A stretch of DNA of 46,027 bases from Thermoflexus hugenholtzii JAD2 (GTDB lineage: Bacteria > Chloroflexota > Anaerolineae > J036 > Brachytrichaceae). The stretch covers positions 1 through 46,027 of the forward strand of contig CAMDWA010000015.1 of assembly GCA_945877855.1 (NCBI GenBank), read 5' to 3'. A program made the position numbers and the translations under genes. Under the pieces are notes generated by a model. It was not told the origin of the DNA, made no database searches, and was given only the letters and a program-made list of their open reading frames with translations. This document shows, in pieces, positions 17,897 to 25,777 of the stretch (positions within the stretch are counted from its first letter, which is position 1; each line of letters opens with the position of its first letter).

Positions 17897-17944
17897 TATC
17901 ACTCGGCAGGGTGAAAATAGGGGCGATGCCGCTTATTTTCAACG

Positions 17945-18310
17945 CTAAAACATATCGGGGTTAATGTTGCGGCGGCGTTGTGAATCTTCGACCAAGCCGC
18001 TGATGGCGAACAGGCCAAACACATCGAGCCAACTCACCCCCACCAAGCCAAACATGGTGTAAATAATGTCGGTGCTGTCTTGGTTGCAAACCGGTGACTC
18101 ATAATTGGATTGACGGCATATATCTTGATCGCCGATAAAATTGCCATAGGTGCGCATGACCAAAATCACCATAATAAATGCGATGATGACTGAGCCAATA
18201 ATGTTGCCGATCATAATTTTGCGGCTTAGCCAAAATGGCAATGCGATGAGGCCACCACACAAGAGTGGAAAAACGACATAAAGCAACGCCCCAAAAATGA
18301 AATCGAGCAT
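17945..18310 (-). CDS. Small membrane protein, unknown function
   Basis: A 121-residue protein with about three hydrophobic segments: residues 4-25, about 33-53 (IIGSVIIAFIMVILVM) and about 88-108 (MFGLVGVSWLDVFGLFAISG). The extracytoplasmic loop between the second and third contains two Cys (DICRQ and PVCNQ) that could form a disulfide. The N terminus is hydrophobic from residue 2 and there is no cleavable signal. I recognise no family. The ATG at 18310 is the first in frame. It is transcribed divergently from the ATP-grasp gene; the 200-nt gap carries a 21-bp inverted repeat. Confidence 0.65.
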   Translation of the reverse strand: MLDFIFGALLYVVFPLLCGGLIALPFWLSRKIMIGNIIGSVIIAFIMVILVMRTYGNFIGDQDICRQSNYESPVCNQDSTDIIYTMFGLVGVSWLDVFGLFAISGLVEDSQRRRNINPDMF

Positions 18311-18389
18311 AAGATGGATTGTAAGACGCTTGGTTTAGCGCTTTGTGATAAATGTGGATTAAAGGCGAAGATGTCGCTAAAAAGCCACT

Positions 18390-18453
18390 AAAAATCGGAG
18401 GTCTTAACGCCGCTTGATTTTTGCCGCAACTTGCGTTAAGACCTCCGATTTTT
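18390..18453. repeat. Inverted repeat with 21-nt arms in a divergent promoter region
   Basis: Two arms (AAAAATCGGAGGTCTTAACG plus C, and its complement) at 18390-18410 and 18433-18453 are separated by 22 nt. The location between two divergent genes argues against a terminator for either; it may be a mobile palindrome or a regulatory site. Confidence 0.75.
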
Positions 18454-18509
18454 GCGTTTAGGCGAAAATCTCATTTTAAAGCTGTACTCAGTATAGATAA
18501 AATGAAGCT

Positions 18510-19733
18510 ATGTTTGTTATATTTTGCACGCCCTTTTTTAATGAAAACGCCAAAATTTTCCTCAATGCCATTACCTCATTAAATGGGGTGCGGGTGGGGG
18601 TGATTAGCCAAGAGCCACAAGAAGTGCTATCGAGCGAGATGCGGCAGCGCTTTGCTGGGCATTGGCGGGTGCAAGATGCACTCAATGCCGATCAGTTAAC
18701 GGTGGCTGCGCGTGAGTTGTCAAAACGTCATGGCCCTATTCACCGCCTGCTTGCCAATAATGAGCAAAGCCAAGTGCCGGTGGCCGAGGCGCGTGACCGA
18801 CTTGGTATTGATGGCATGAATGCTGAAACGGCGCGGAATTTTAGAGACAAAGCGCGGATGAAAGATTTATTTCACAAGGCTGGCGTGCCTTGCGCTCGTC
18901 ATGCGCGGGTTGAAAATGAGGCTGATGCTTGGCTGTTTGTTGAGCAAGTTGGCTTTCCCGTGTGCATTAAACCGTTGGCTGGCGCAGCCGCCCAATCGAC
19001 GTATCGGGTTGAAAATGGGGATGCGTTGCGTGATGTGTTGCGAGCGAGCGGCCCTAGTGCTGCCAATCCGTTGCAAATTGAAGAATTTGTGGTGGGTGAT
19101 GAACACTCATTCGACACATTTTCGTTGTTGGGGCAGCCTTTGTGGCATTCGCTTACCCGTTATTTGCCCACCCCGCTTGAGGCCATGCGTAACCCTTGGA
19201 TTCAGTGGCGGGTCGTGTTGCCACGTGAGGTCGATACGCCAATGTATGACGACATTCGCAAAATTGGGCGACAAGCCTTATCGGCATTGGGTATGGGCAC
19301 GGGGTTGAGCCACCTCGAATGGTTTCGCCGCAAAGATGGCAGCATTGCCATTTCTGAGGTGGGGGCACGCCCACCGGGTGCCCAAATTGTGACCTTGATG
19401 AACCGTGCGCATGATGTTGATTTGTATCGCACTTGGAGCGAATTGATGGTGTTTGGCAATTTTACCCAACCCAGCCCCCGTAAATATGCGGTGGGGGTGG
19501 CGTTTTTGCGTGGTTTAGGCGGCGGGCGGGTAAAAGCGGTGCATGGCTTAGAGGGCGTGTTGCGTGACCTCGGCGGCCTTGTGACTGATGTACGTCCGCC
19601 TCAGCCCGGGCAACCCGCCTCAATTTCGTATGAGGGCGAAGGGTATGTGATTGTGCGCCACCCTCAAACCGCTTATGTCGAATCTGCTTTGTTGCACATC
19701 GTTAGTAATGTGCGGGTGGAGTTGGTGGGGTAG
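18510..19733 (+). CDS. ATP-grasp enzyme of unknown substrate
   Basis: A 407-residue protein with the ATP-grasp fold. An N-terminal Rossmann-like domain (FVIFCTPFFNENAKIFL to about 100) leads to RDKARMKDLFHKAGVPCARHA, the start of the ATP-grasp core, then GFPVCIKPLAGAAAQSTYRV, QIEEFVVGDEHSFDTF, and SHLEWFRRKDGSIAISEVGARPPG holding the metal ligands Glu and Glu/Arg. Family members ligate a carboxylate to an amine or thiol through an acyl phosphate. The C-terminal part (about 330-407) resembles the lid after the core in carboxylase-type members. The substrate is not readable. TAAAAT lies 6 nt before the ATG, so transcription is probably leaderless. Confidence 0.85.
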   Translation: MFVIFCTPFFNENAKIFLNAITSLNGVRVGVISQEPQEVLSSEMRQRFAGHWRVQDALNADQLTVAARELSKRHGPIHRLLANNEQSQVPVAEARDRLGIDGMNAETARNFRDKARMKDLFHKAGVPCARHARVENEADAWLFVEQVGFPVCIKPLAGAAAQSTYRVENGDALRDVLRASGPSAANPLQIEEFVVGDEHSFDTFSLLGQPLWHSLTRYLPTPLEAMRNPWIQWRVVLPREVDTPMYDDIRKIGRQALSALGMGTGLSHLEWFRRKDGSIAISEVGARPPGAQIVTLMNRAHDVDLYRTWSELMVFGNFTQPSPRKYAVGVAFLRGLGGGRVKAVHGLEGVLRDLGGLVTDVRPPQPGQPASISYEGEGYVIVRHPQTAYVESALLHIVSNVRVELVG

Positions 19734-19739
19734 GAGGCG

Positions 19740-19826
19740 GGTTGCAGGTGGCAGAGTTGCAGGTTGCAAAGTGGTAAGGTGAGGATGCCACCTGCTACTT
19801 TGCAACCCTGCAACCTGCAACGCTGC
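19740..19826. repeat. TTGCAGG/CAACCTG inverted tandem cluster
   Basis: Units TTGCAGGT and TTGCAAAG at about 19741-19773 are mirrored by ACTTTGCAACC and CTGCAACCTGCAAC at 19798-19825. It separates the convergent ATP-grasp and DinB-like genes and may serve as a terminator-like structure. Confidence 0.75.
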
Positions 19827-19827
19827 A

Positions 19828-20349
19828 TCACTTCTTCAAATACACCTTCTTCAGGCTTTCAAGATGATGATCGACGTGGCCTGAGATGATGTAGACCAAA
19901 GCGCGCACGCTGACAGAATTATTTGATGCAATGCCGCGTCGGTCGAGTTGGTCGGCGGTGAGGGCGCGAATCATGGTTAAGTTGGCGCTCCGTAAGGCTG
20001 CAAATTCGTCGAGCAAATCGCGCAGCTTTATGTGATTGAAATAGGCATTTTCGACGAAGGCATTTTCGTCGAAACTCGCCAAGGCGCTGGCATCGCCACG
20101 CGAAAATCGCAATAGCCGATAGCCGAATACGCGCTCGCCGTCATTAATATGCCCCACCACTTCTTTAATACTCCATTCTTCTGGGGCGGGGCGTGTGCTG
20201 GCGCTGGCATCGCTTTGCCCACGCAATAGTTTTTTTAAGGTTGAGGGTTGGCGCACCAAGGTGTGCATGACGCTGCTTTTAGCGGCGCGGGCCACATAGC
20301 CTTGATACCACTCGCCATATTCATCGGTATTAGGGGGTGTTATCAACAT
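19828..20349 (-). CDS. DinB-family four-helix protein
   Basis: A 173-residue DinB/DUF664-type protein. The family has a four-helix bundle with a metal site made of three His; candidates here are in VGHINDGERVFGYR and SGHVDHHLESLKKVY. The core EEWSIKEVVGHINDGE is the characteristic stretch. Members include thiol-dependent S-transferases and many of unknown activity. I start at the ATG at 20349, which gives MLITPPNTDEYGEWYQGYV; TACAAT lies 6 nt upstream, so it may be leaderless. A longer reading would translate the intergenic repeat. It is a single gene facing the ATP-grasp gene. Confidence 0.88.
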   Translation of the reverse strand: MLITPPNTDEYGEWYQGYVARAAKSSVMHTLVRQPSTLKKLLRGQSDASASTRPAPEEWSIKEVVGHINDGERVFGYRLLRFSRGDASALASFDENAFVENAYFNHIKLRDLLDEFAALRSANLTMIRALTADQLDRRGIASNNSVSVRALVYIISGHVDHHLESLKKVYLKK

Positions 20350-20377
20350 GATTTTATTGTACCGATTTACTTTGCGG

Positions 20378-20478
20378 AGGTTGGTTGGTTGATTGGTTGA
20401 TTGGTGATTCAAAAGTCTTGAGTCATTTCCAATCAACCAGTCAACCAATCAACCAATCAACCAATCAACTAATCAACC
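20378..20478. repeat. TTGGTTGA/TCAACCAA inverted tandem cluster
   Basis: Units GGTTGATT at about 20380-20408 are mirrored by AATCAACC-type units at 20430-20477. The cluster runs into the stop codon of the DMT transporter gene at 20469-20471. Confidence 0.85.
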
Positions 20479-21359
20479 CCGTGTTTTGGCATTGGCAACC
20501 CAACTTTGATATTGCTGACCAGCGCAACGCTGATTAAAACGATGATCAACCCTGCGATGACATTCCAAGTGATGGCTTCATTATTAAACAACCAGCCTGT
20601 AAACACACCGAAGCAAGGAATGATTAAGGCCACCACTTGAGTTTTGGCTGGCCCAACGCGCCCCATCAGCCAAAAAAACAGCAAAAACCCCACTGCGGTT
20701 GAAAGCACCCCAAAGACGGCGATGATGGCAAACGTGCTGATGGAGGGCATTTTTGCGGGTATTTCGGCTAAAGCCAAAGGCAAAAGAAAAACCGAGGCGG
20801 ACAGCAATTGCCCCACCGTAATATCAAGCGCAGAAACCCCCTTAAAAAAGCGTTTGGTGTAGCTGCTGGCGAGCGCATAGAGCAATGACGAGCCTATTGC
20901 TGCCATAATGCCGATGATGCTGCGGCTGTCGAGGTCAAACGAGCGCCACCCTACCAAAACGGCAACGCCAATTACACCCAAAATACAGCCTACAATTTGG
21001 ATGGGGGTGATGTGATCTTTTAGCCAAACTGCCGCAATGATGGCGGCGAAAAGCGGCATGGGCGCAAACAAAATATTGGCAAAACCGGTGGGCAAAATGG
21101 TGGCTGCAAATGCCGCCATACTAATCGGAGCCGCCGCATTAATTACGCCCATCACTAAATAATGCTGCCAATGTGAACGTAACGAAAGACCGCCTTGTCG
21201 CCACCACGCATAACCCATAATGGCGGTTGCGCCAATCAACAAACGCAGCTCGGTCATGAGCCACACGCCCATTTCTTCCGAGGCAAAGCGCGTCAGCAAT
21301 GCCGACGAACCCCACAACGCAGCCAAAAAAAACAAGATCGCAAATTCAAGTGGTTTCAT
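20469..21359 (-). CDS. EamA/DMT-family transporter
   Basis: A 296-residue integral membrane protein of the drug/metabolite transporter superfamily with two EamA domains and about ten helices. Typical elements are LAALWGSSALLTRFASEEM in helix 1 (read as AALWGSSALLTRFA), ALLVGWRSF and the second-half LSTAVGFLLFFWLMGRVGPAKTQVVALIIPCFGVFTGWLF, where the GP in the last pairs of helices is conserved. The solute is unknown; relatives export amino acids, nucleosides or metabolites. The start is the first ATG, with no Shine-Dalgarno sequence. A repeat cluster lies on each side. Confidence 0.9.
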   Translation of the reverse strand: MKPLEFAILFFLAALWGSSALLTRFASEEMGVWLMTELRLLIGATAIMGYAWWRQGGLSLRSHWQHYLVMGVINAAAPISMAAFAATILPTGFANILFAPMPLFAAIIAAVWLKDHITPIQIVGCILGVIGVAVLVGWRSFDLDSRSIIGIMAAIGSSLLYALASSYTKRFFKGVSALDITVGQLLSASVFLLPLALAEIPAKMPSISTFAIIAVFGVLSTAVGFLLFFWLMGRVGPAKTQVVALIIPCFGVFTGWLFNNEAITWNVIAGLIIVLISVALVSNIKVGLPMPKHGVD

Positions 21360-21493
21360 AAAATTAAGGATGAAGGATTAAGGATAAGGGACGACGATAA
21401 CGGATTGTAAATGATGAGACATGAGTCATGAGTCATAATTCAGTATCACATCATAATTTCAATCTTTCATTCTTCAACCTTCAACCTTAATTT
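21360..21493. repeat. AAGGATGA/TTCAACCT inverted tandem cluster
   Basis: AAGGAT-type units at about 21365-21390 and CTTCAACCTTCAACCTTAAT at about 21473-21492 form the two sides. Between them are ATGAGTCATGAGTCAT repeats. It spans the whole gap between the divergent DMT and moeA genes, so their promoters must lie inside it. Confidence 0.75.
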
Positions 21494-22750
21494 ATGGCTA
21501 TCACCTCTGAACTTTTTACCGTGCGCACCCCACAACAGGCATGGGCTTTGTTGCAGCAATATTTTACGCCGCAGCTTAAAACCGAGGTGGTGACGTTGGG
21601 TGAGGCATTGGGGCGAGTATTGGCAGTAGATGTGGTTTCGCCCGAAGACCTGCCGACATTTCGTCGCTCGACGGTCGATGGCTATGCCATAAACGCTGGC
21701 GATACTTATGGCGCATCGCCGGGTTTGCCAGCCTTGCTCAGTGTAATTGGCGAGGCGACGATGGGCCAAGCTGTTGAGATATCAATGGGCGTGGGCGAGG
21801 CGGTGTTGGTGCATACCGGCAGCGCATTGCCAGCCGATGCGACTGCCGTTGTCATGGTCGAGCATACCCAAAGTGTCAATGCGCAACTGACATCTCAGGC
21901 AGCGATTGAGGTGATGCGCCCAGTCGCTGTCGGCGAGAATATCTTTCAGGTGGGCGAAGATGTGCAACGGGGCGAAATCATCTTGCGGGCTGGGCACCCC
22001 ATTCGCCCACAAGATATAGGCGGATTGGCGGCGCTGGGGATAATGGCGCTGACGGTGGCAAAACGGCCCAAAGTGGGTATTATCTCGACTGGTGATGAAG
22101 TGGTGTCACCTGACCAAACCCCACATATTGGTCAAATTCGCGATGTGAACTCGGTAGCTTTGGGGGCAATGGTGCAACAGGCGGGTGGCGTGCCGGTTTA
22201 TTATGGCATTGTGCCAGATGTGCGGGCGCAATTGGCGGCGGTAGCAGCAGCAGCCAAAAACGAATGCGACATGGTGGTGCTATCGGCGGGCAGCTCGGTC
22301 AGCTATCGCGATATGAGCGTCGAGATTATTCATGCGTTGGGGCAACCCGGGGTGTTGGTGCATGGTGTGAGTGTAAAGCCGGGCAAGCCAACCATTATTG
22401 CGTTGGCCGAGGGTGTGCCGGTATTTGGTTTGCCCGGCAACCCTGTTTCGGCCATGACGATTTTTGAGCTATTTGTCGCGCCCACTATTCGGCTGATGTT
22501 GGGGCTGCGTCAGCCCACCCAAGCCAAATTGCAAGCGAGACTAACGCGCAATATTGCCTCGACCACTGGGCGCGAAGATTATGTGCAAGTGACCATTGAA
22601 GAACGTGATGGCGATTATTGGGCCACGCCAGTGGCGGGCAAGCCCAATCAAATTTTTACCATGTTGCGGGCGCATGGCGTGGTGCGCGTGCCGCTTAATG
22701 CCAATGGGCTTGCGGCGGGTGAGGTGGTCGAGGTGCAGGTCGGCAAATAA
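21494..22750 (+). CDS. moeA: Molybdopterin molybdenumtransferase MoeA
   Basis: MoeA inserts molybdate into adenylylated molybdopterin to form Mo cofactor in the cytoplasm. The 418-residue protein has DLPTFRRSTVDGYAI, TGSALPADATAVVMVEHTQ, RAGHPIRPQDIGGLAALGI, then the MoCF/MogA-like domain with GIISTGDEVV, QIRDVNSVAL, LSAGSSVSYRDM and VKPGKPTIIA leading to FGLPGNPVSAM. The C-terminal beta domain ends with AAGEVVEVQVGK. The moiety GSSVS replaces the more common GGVS. It is transcribed alone here; the molybdenum hydroxylase 16 kb away is a likely user of its product. Confidence 0.95.
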   Translation: MAITSELFTVRTPQQAWALLQQYFTPQLKTEVVTLGEALGRVLAVDVVSPEDLPTFRRSTVDGYAINAGDTYGASPGLPALLSVIGEATMGQAVEISMGVGEAVLVHTGSALPADATAVVMVEHTQSVNAQLTSQAAIEVMRPVAVGENIFQVGEDVQRGEIILRAGHPIRPQDIGGLAALGIMALTVAKRPKVGIISTGDEVVSPDQTPHIGQIRDVNSVALGAMVQQAGGVPVYYGIVPDVRAQLAAVAAAAKNECDMVVLSAGSSVSYRDMSVEIIHALGQPGVLVHGVSVKPGKPTIIALAEGVPVFGLPGNPVSAMTIFELFVAPTIRLMLGLRQPTQAKLQARLTRNIASTTGREDYVQVTIEERDGDYWATPVAGKPNQIFTMLRAHGVVRVPLNANGLAAGEVVEVQVGK

Positions 22751-22777
22751 GAGGTTGTATAAAACATCGCAATTTGC

Positions 22778-22848
22778 CTCTCACGAAGCGCACAAAGCAT
22801 ACAAAGGAAAAAACACCTTCTTTGTGTGCTTTGTGAACTTCGTGAGAG
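22778..22848. repeat. Inverted repeat with 29-nt arms, GAAGCGCACAAAG family
   Basis: The arms at 22778-22806 and 22820-22848 are nearly complementary and share the sequence TCACGAAGCGCACAAAG with the repeat at 9913-9993. It lies between convergent moeA and the PEP-CTERM protein gene; T-rich sequence follows (22851-22855), so it could terminate moeA. Confidence 0.8.
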
Positions 22849-22863
22849 ATTTTTGTGGCGCTG

Positions 22864-25770
22864 CTAAACGCGCTTTTGAGCGCGTCGCCGCACAACCCAA
22901 CCTAACAACCCCGCTGCCAAACCCATCAACAGCCATTCTTCTGGTTCTGGTACACCCGTTACCATTGGATCATCTTCGTTGGTGGTTTCGCCCACTGTTT
23001 CTTTCTCGCGGTTAAATCGGTCGGCTTGTTGTTCAAGTGCATCCAGTTGTTTGCGTTGTTGCTCATTCACCAGCACAATCATCGATGAATAAGGCGTGAC
23101 GATGCTATATTTTTTTGCCAGTGCGTGCAAGGCATCGAGCGTATTCGTTTGCATCAGCGACCCCTTGTTTTTTTGCATTTCGCTCAAAATGGCGCGACGG
23201 GCGGCAAATGCCGCTAACGGGTGATCGGGCTTGAGCAAATTAACTTCGTTGTTGGGGCGAGCATTGGCGGTTTCGGTCGGCAACGTTAGCCATAAAATGC
23301 CATCGACCACATCGGCGGTGTCGGCTGCATAGCCATTTTGTGCCACCGCGATGCGGGTAATGGCCTCATCGACACTATTGGCGACCCCGCCTCCGCTGGC
23401 CTGAATGGCCTGCAACATCGAATCATCATAGCCGAGCGGGTATGCGCCCAAATGCACCACCCACAATGGTGCGTTTGGAACATTGACCTTAGCGTCTTTG
23501 TTTTGTTCATAACCGCTGTCGTCGGTTAGCACCAACACCGCGCCATAGCCTTTGTGCCCGCTGCTTTGGGCGAATGGGGTATAGAGCGCATTAAATTCGT
23601 TGATCAGGTCGCTGGGGTTTTGCCCGCCAAAGGTCAACAACATGTCGGGCGTGATGCGGTTGAGCGCCACAATTTCGGGCTTGAGTGGATGTGAGGCTGG
23701 CGAAGTCAAATACACATCCGGGCTGGTTTGTAACCCTAGCTTTTGAATGGCGCTGAGCGAGGCCTCAAGCGCTTTTTGCACCCGCGTCATGCTGCGCGAG
23801 CGGTCAACCACCACTGCCAATTTAAATTCGGGCGGCAATTTGGGCAGCGCATCTTTATTCACCACACCGGCGGTGACGGTGCTGCCATTGGGCAGATCGA
23901 TACGTTGGGGGGCCGCGCTGGCGTTGACGATTTTGCGCGGGGCCGTTGGCGGCAGCCACAAATCGGTGGTTAGGGCATTATTGTTGAGGCGGCGTTGCGA
24001 ATCGGCATCCCAATACACATTGCGTTTTTCGGCCAAACTTGGCAACACCCATGACGGTATATCGGGCGATTGCATCACGCGCCATGTCAGCCACATGTGC
24101 ATTTCGGGCGCGTCTTCGTGTATCGATTTGCCGCTGCTGGCATCCCAGCGCCAATTGGGTGGCTCGATGGGGAAGACGCGCAGGCGATATTGGCGTGGGC
24201 CAATTTGCTCGACCAGCGCTGGGTCGCGGTTTTGGCGCACTTCGTTGCGGTAGAGCGATTGGGCGGCCCCGCGTGGCGAAATGCGATAGGCGAAGCGTTG
24301 GTCGCGGGCTGGCCCATTGCCCAACCACACACCCGTCACCACTGCCGATTCTGGCAAACTAAAGTAATACACCACCTCTTGGCGTAGCCCCGTTTTGTTC
24401 AAATACACTTCATATAGCTCAAAATCGGCCCACAAGCCTTGATCGTCGATGGTGAGGGTTTGCGATTTTAGCCAAATTTCGCGGTCATCGACTGCTTGCC
24501 ATGCCTCGTTGGCCCGGGTTCCCGACCAAGTTGATTTCACGGCTTTTACAATCGTTTCACGCTCGGCTTTGTTAATGGGTTGGTCGAAAAATTGTTCATA
24601 TCGTTCGCTGGCGTTTTTTGTTTCGGCCCTAAAAACGCGGTTTTCCCATGGGCGGTCTGGGTTGTTGGGGCGCTCGGTGATGATGGGCTGATATAAAAAT
24701 GGATGTACCCACCATTCATAGACGGTTTGCACTTGCAAGGCTTGTTGACGTGGCAGTTTTAACCCCCATTCATATAGATCGCGTATATGGTCAAGCTCGC
24801 CAACGGCGCTAAAGTAACGCTGGGGCGCGAGATAAGCATTGAGCAAGCCCGTGCGAATAGTCTCTTGTTGCGCCAATAGGGTGTTGGCATCGGCGAGGGT
24901 TGCTGGGGACTTTTGCAGCAGTGCGGCGGCTTTTTGTTGGGGCTGCTCGGTTGTTTGCCCATAAATGAGCGCCATTGCCAAAAGGGCGAGCAAGGGCACG
25001 CCCAATTTGACGGCAATGCCGTTGTTGAATTTAGTCGATAAGGCGGTTAAACTGCGGCGCCATTCTTGAAAATAAATACTTGGAACAGCAATGGGGATAG
25101 AGAAAAAAATGAGCGCGAGGCTGGTTAGAAGGGTCGCCCAAATAAACCCCATCACGATTGCCGTTGCCAGGATGGATAAGCCGCGCCATTCGCTGGGCGG
25201 TTTGGTGATGATTTCCTTGAAGAGGTTAATCAACGTTCCTGCCATCCCTGCGATGATTGGCACAGCATAAAAGGCAAGCCACACGATGACGTAAATTCCC
25301 ATGCAAACCAAGACGGTCATGCCGAAGGCCCGGCACACTGTAATTATGCGGTTGCGTTGGTCAATGCGCGGGTCTAAAATTTGCCACATCAAGGTTGATA
25401 CGCCTAATACCGTTGCCAAAATAATGAAATTGGCGCTGGGCGTAATCTCTTGAAATATAAATAAACGCATCAAAAGCAAAATAAAAATGGGCAATTCGAC
25501 CCCATAACCAAAGGTGAAAACGCGATCTGGGTCGTTTTTTAATGTTTTGATGGCAATCGTCATTGCCACAATCGGCAATATGGTGAGCGCCAGCGCCATT
25601 AGCAAAAATGGCAAAGGGATGAGGCTGCTGCGGGCGGCTTGGAACATATCGACCAATACAATCGGCGTGAAGCCGGTGAGCAAGATCGTAAGCAACAGCA
25701 CATTGGCGATCCAAAATAAAATGTAACCGTAGGGGCGCGGGTTGAGAAGCGCTTTAATGAGTTTTTTCAT
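22864..25770 (-). CDS. PEP-CTERM integral membrane protein with VIT and VWA domains
   Basis: A 968-residue protein of the TIGR02921-like type. About eight N-terminal helices (to about residue 285) precede a VIT-like region (about 440-560) and a von Willebrand A domain (about 640-800) with the MIDAS motif DRSRS. The C terminus is a clear PEP-CTERM sorting signal: VPEPEEW, a hydrophobic helix, then RRRAQKR. The signal should be cut by an exosortase, and the exosortase gene lies immediately upstream, 7 nt away, so this is probably its dedicated target. Function in surface assembly is inferred. I start at MKKLIKALLNPRPYG (25770); an earlier start would overlap the exosortase gene. Confidence 0.88.
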   Translation of the reverse strand: MKKLIKALLNPRPYGYILFWIANVLLLTILLTGFTPIVLVDMFQAARSSLIPLPFLLMALALTILPIVAMTIAIKTLKNDPDRVFTFGYGVELPIFILLLMRLFIFQEITPSANFIILATVLGVSTLMWQILDPRIDQRNRIITVCRAFGMTVLVCMGIYVIVWLAFYAVPIIAGMAGTLINLFKEIITKPPSEWRGLSILATAIVMGFIWATLLTSLALIFFSIPIAVPSIYFQEWRRSLTALSTKFNNGIAVKLGVPLLALLAMALIYGQTTEQPQQKAAALLQKSPATLADANTLLAQQETIRTGLLNAYLAPQRYFSAVGELDHIRDLYEWGLKLPRQQALQVQTVYEWWVHPFLYQPIITERPNNPDRPWENRVFRAETKNASERYEQFFDQPINKAERETIVKAVKSTWSGTRANEAWQAVDDREIWLKSQTLTIDDQGLWADFELYEVYLNKTGLRQEVVYYFSLPESAVVTGVWLGNGPARDQRFAYRISPRGAAQSLYRNEVRQNRDPALVEQIGPRQYRLRVFPIEPPNWRWDASSGKSIHEDAPEMHMWLTWRVMQSPDIPSWVLPSLAEKRNVYWDADSQRRLNNNALTTDLWLPPTAPRKIVNASAAPQRIDLPNGSTVTAGVVNKDALPKLPPEFKLAVVVDRSRSMTRVQKALEASLSAIQKLGLQTSPDVYLTSPASHPLKPEIVALNRITPDMLLTFGGQNPSDLINEFNALYTPFAQSSGHKGYGAVLVLTDDSGYEQNKDAKVNVPNAPLWVVHLGAYPLGYDDSMLQAIQASGGGVANSVDEAITRIAVAQNGYAADTADVVDGILWLTLPTETANARPNNEVNLLKPDHPLAAFAARRAILSEMQKNKGSLMQTNTLDALHALAKKYSIVTPYSSMIVLVNEQQRKQLDALEQQADRFNREKETVGETTNEDDPMVTGVPEPEEWLLMGLAAGLLGWVVRRRAQKRV

Positions 25771-25777
25771 GGTTATT

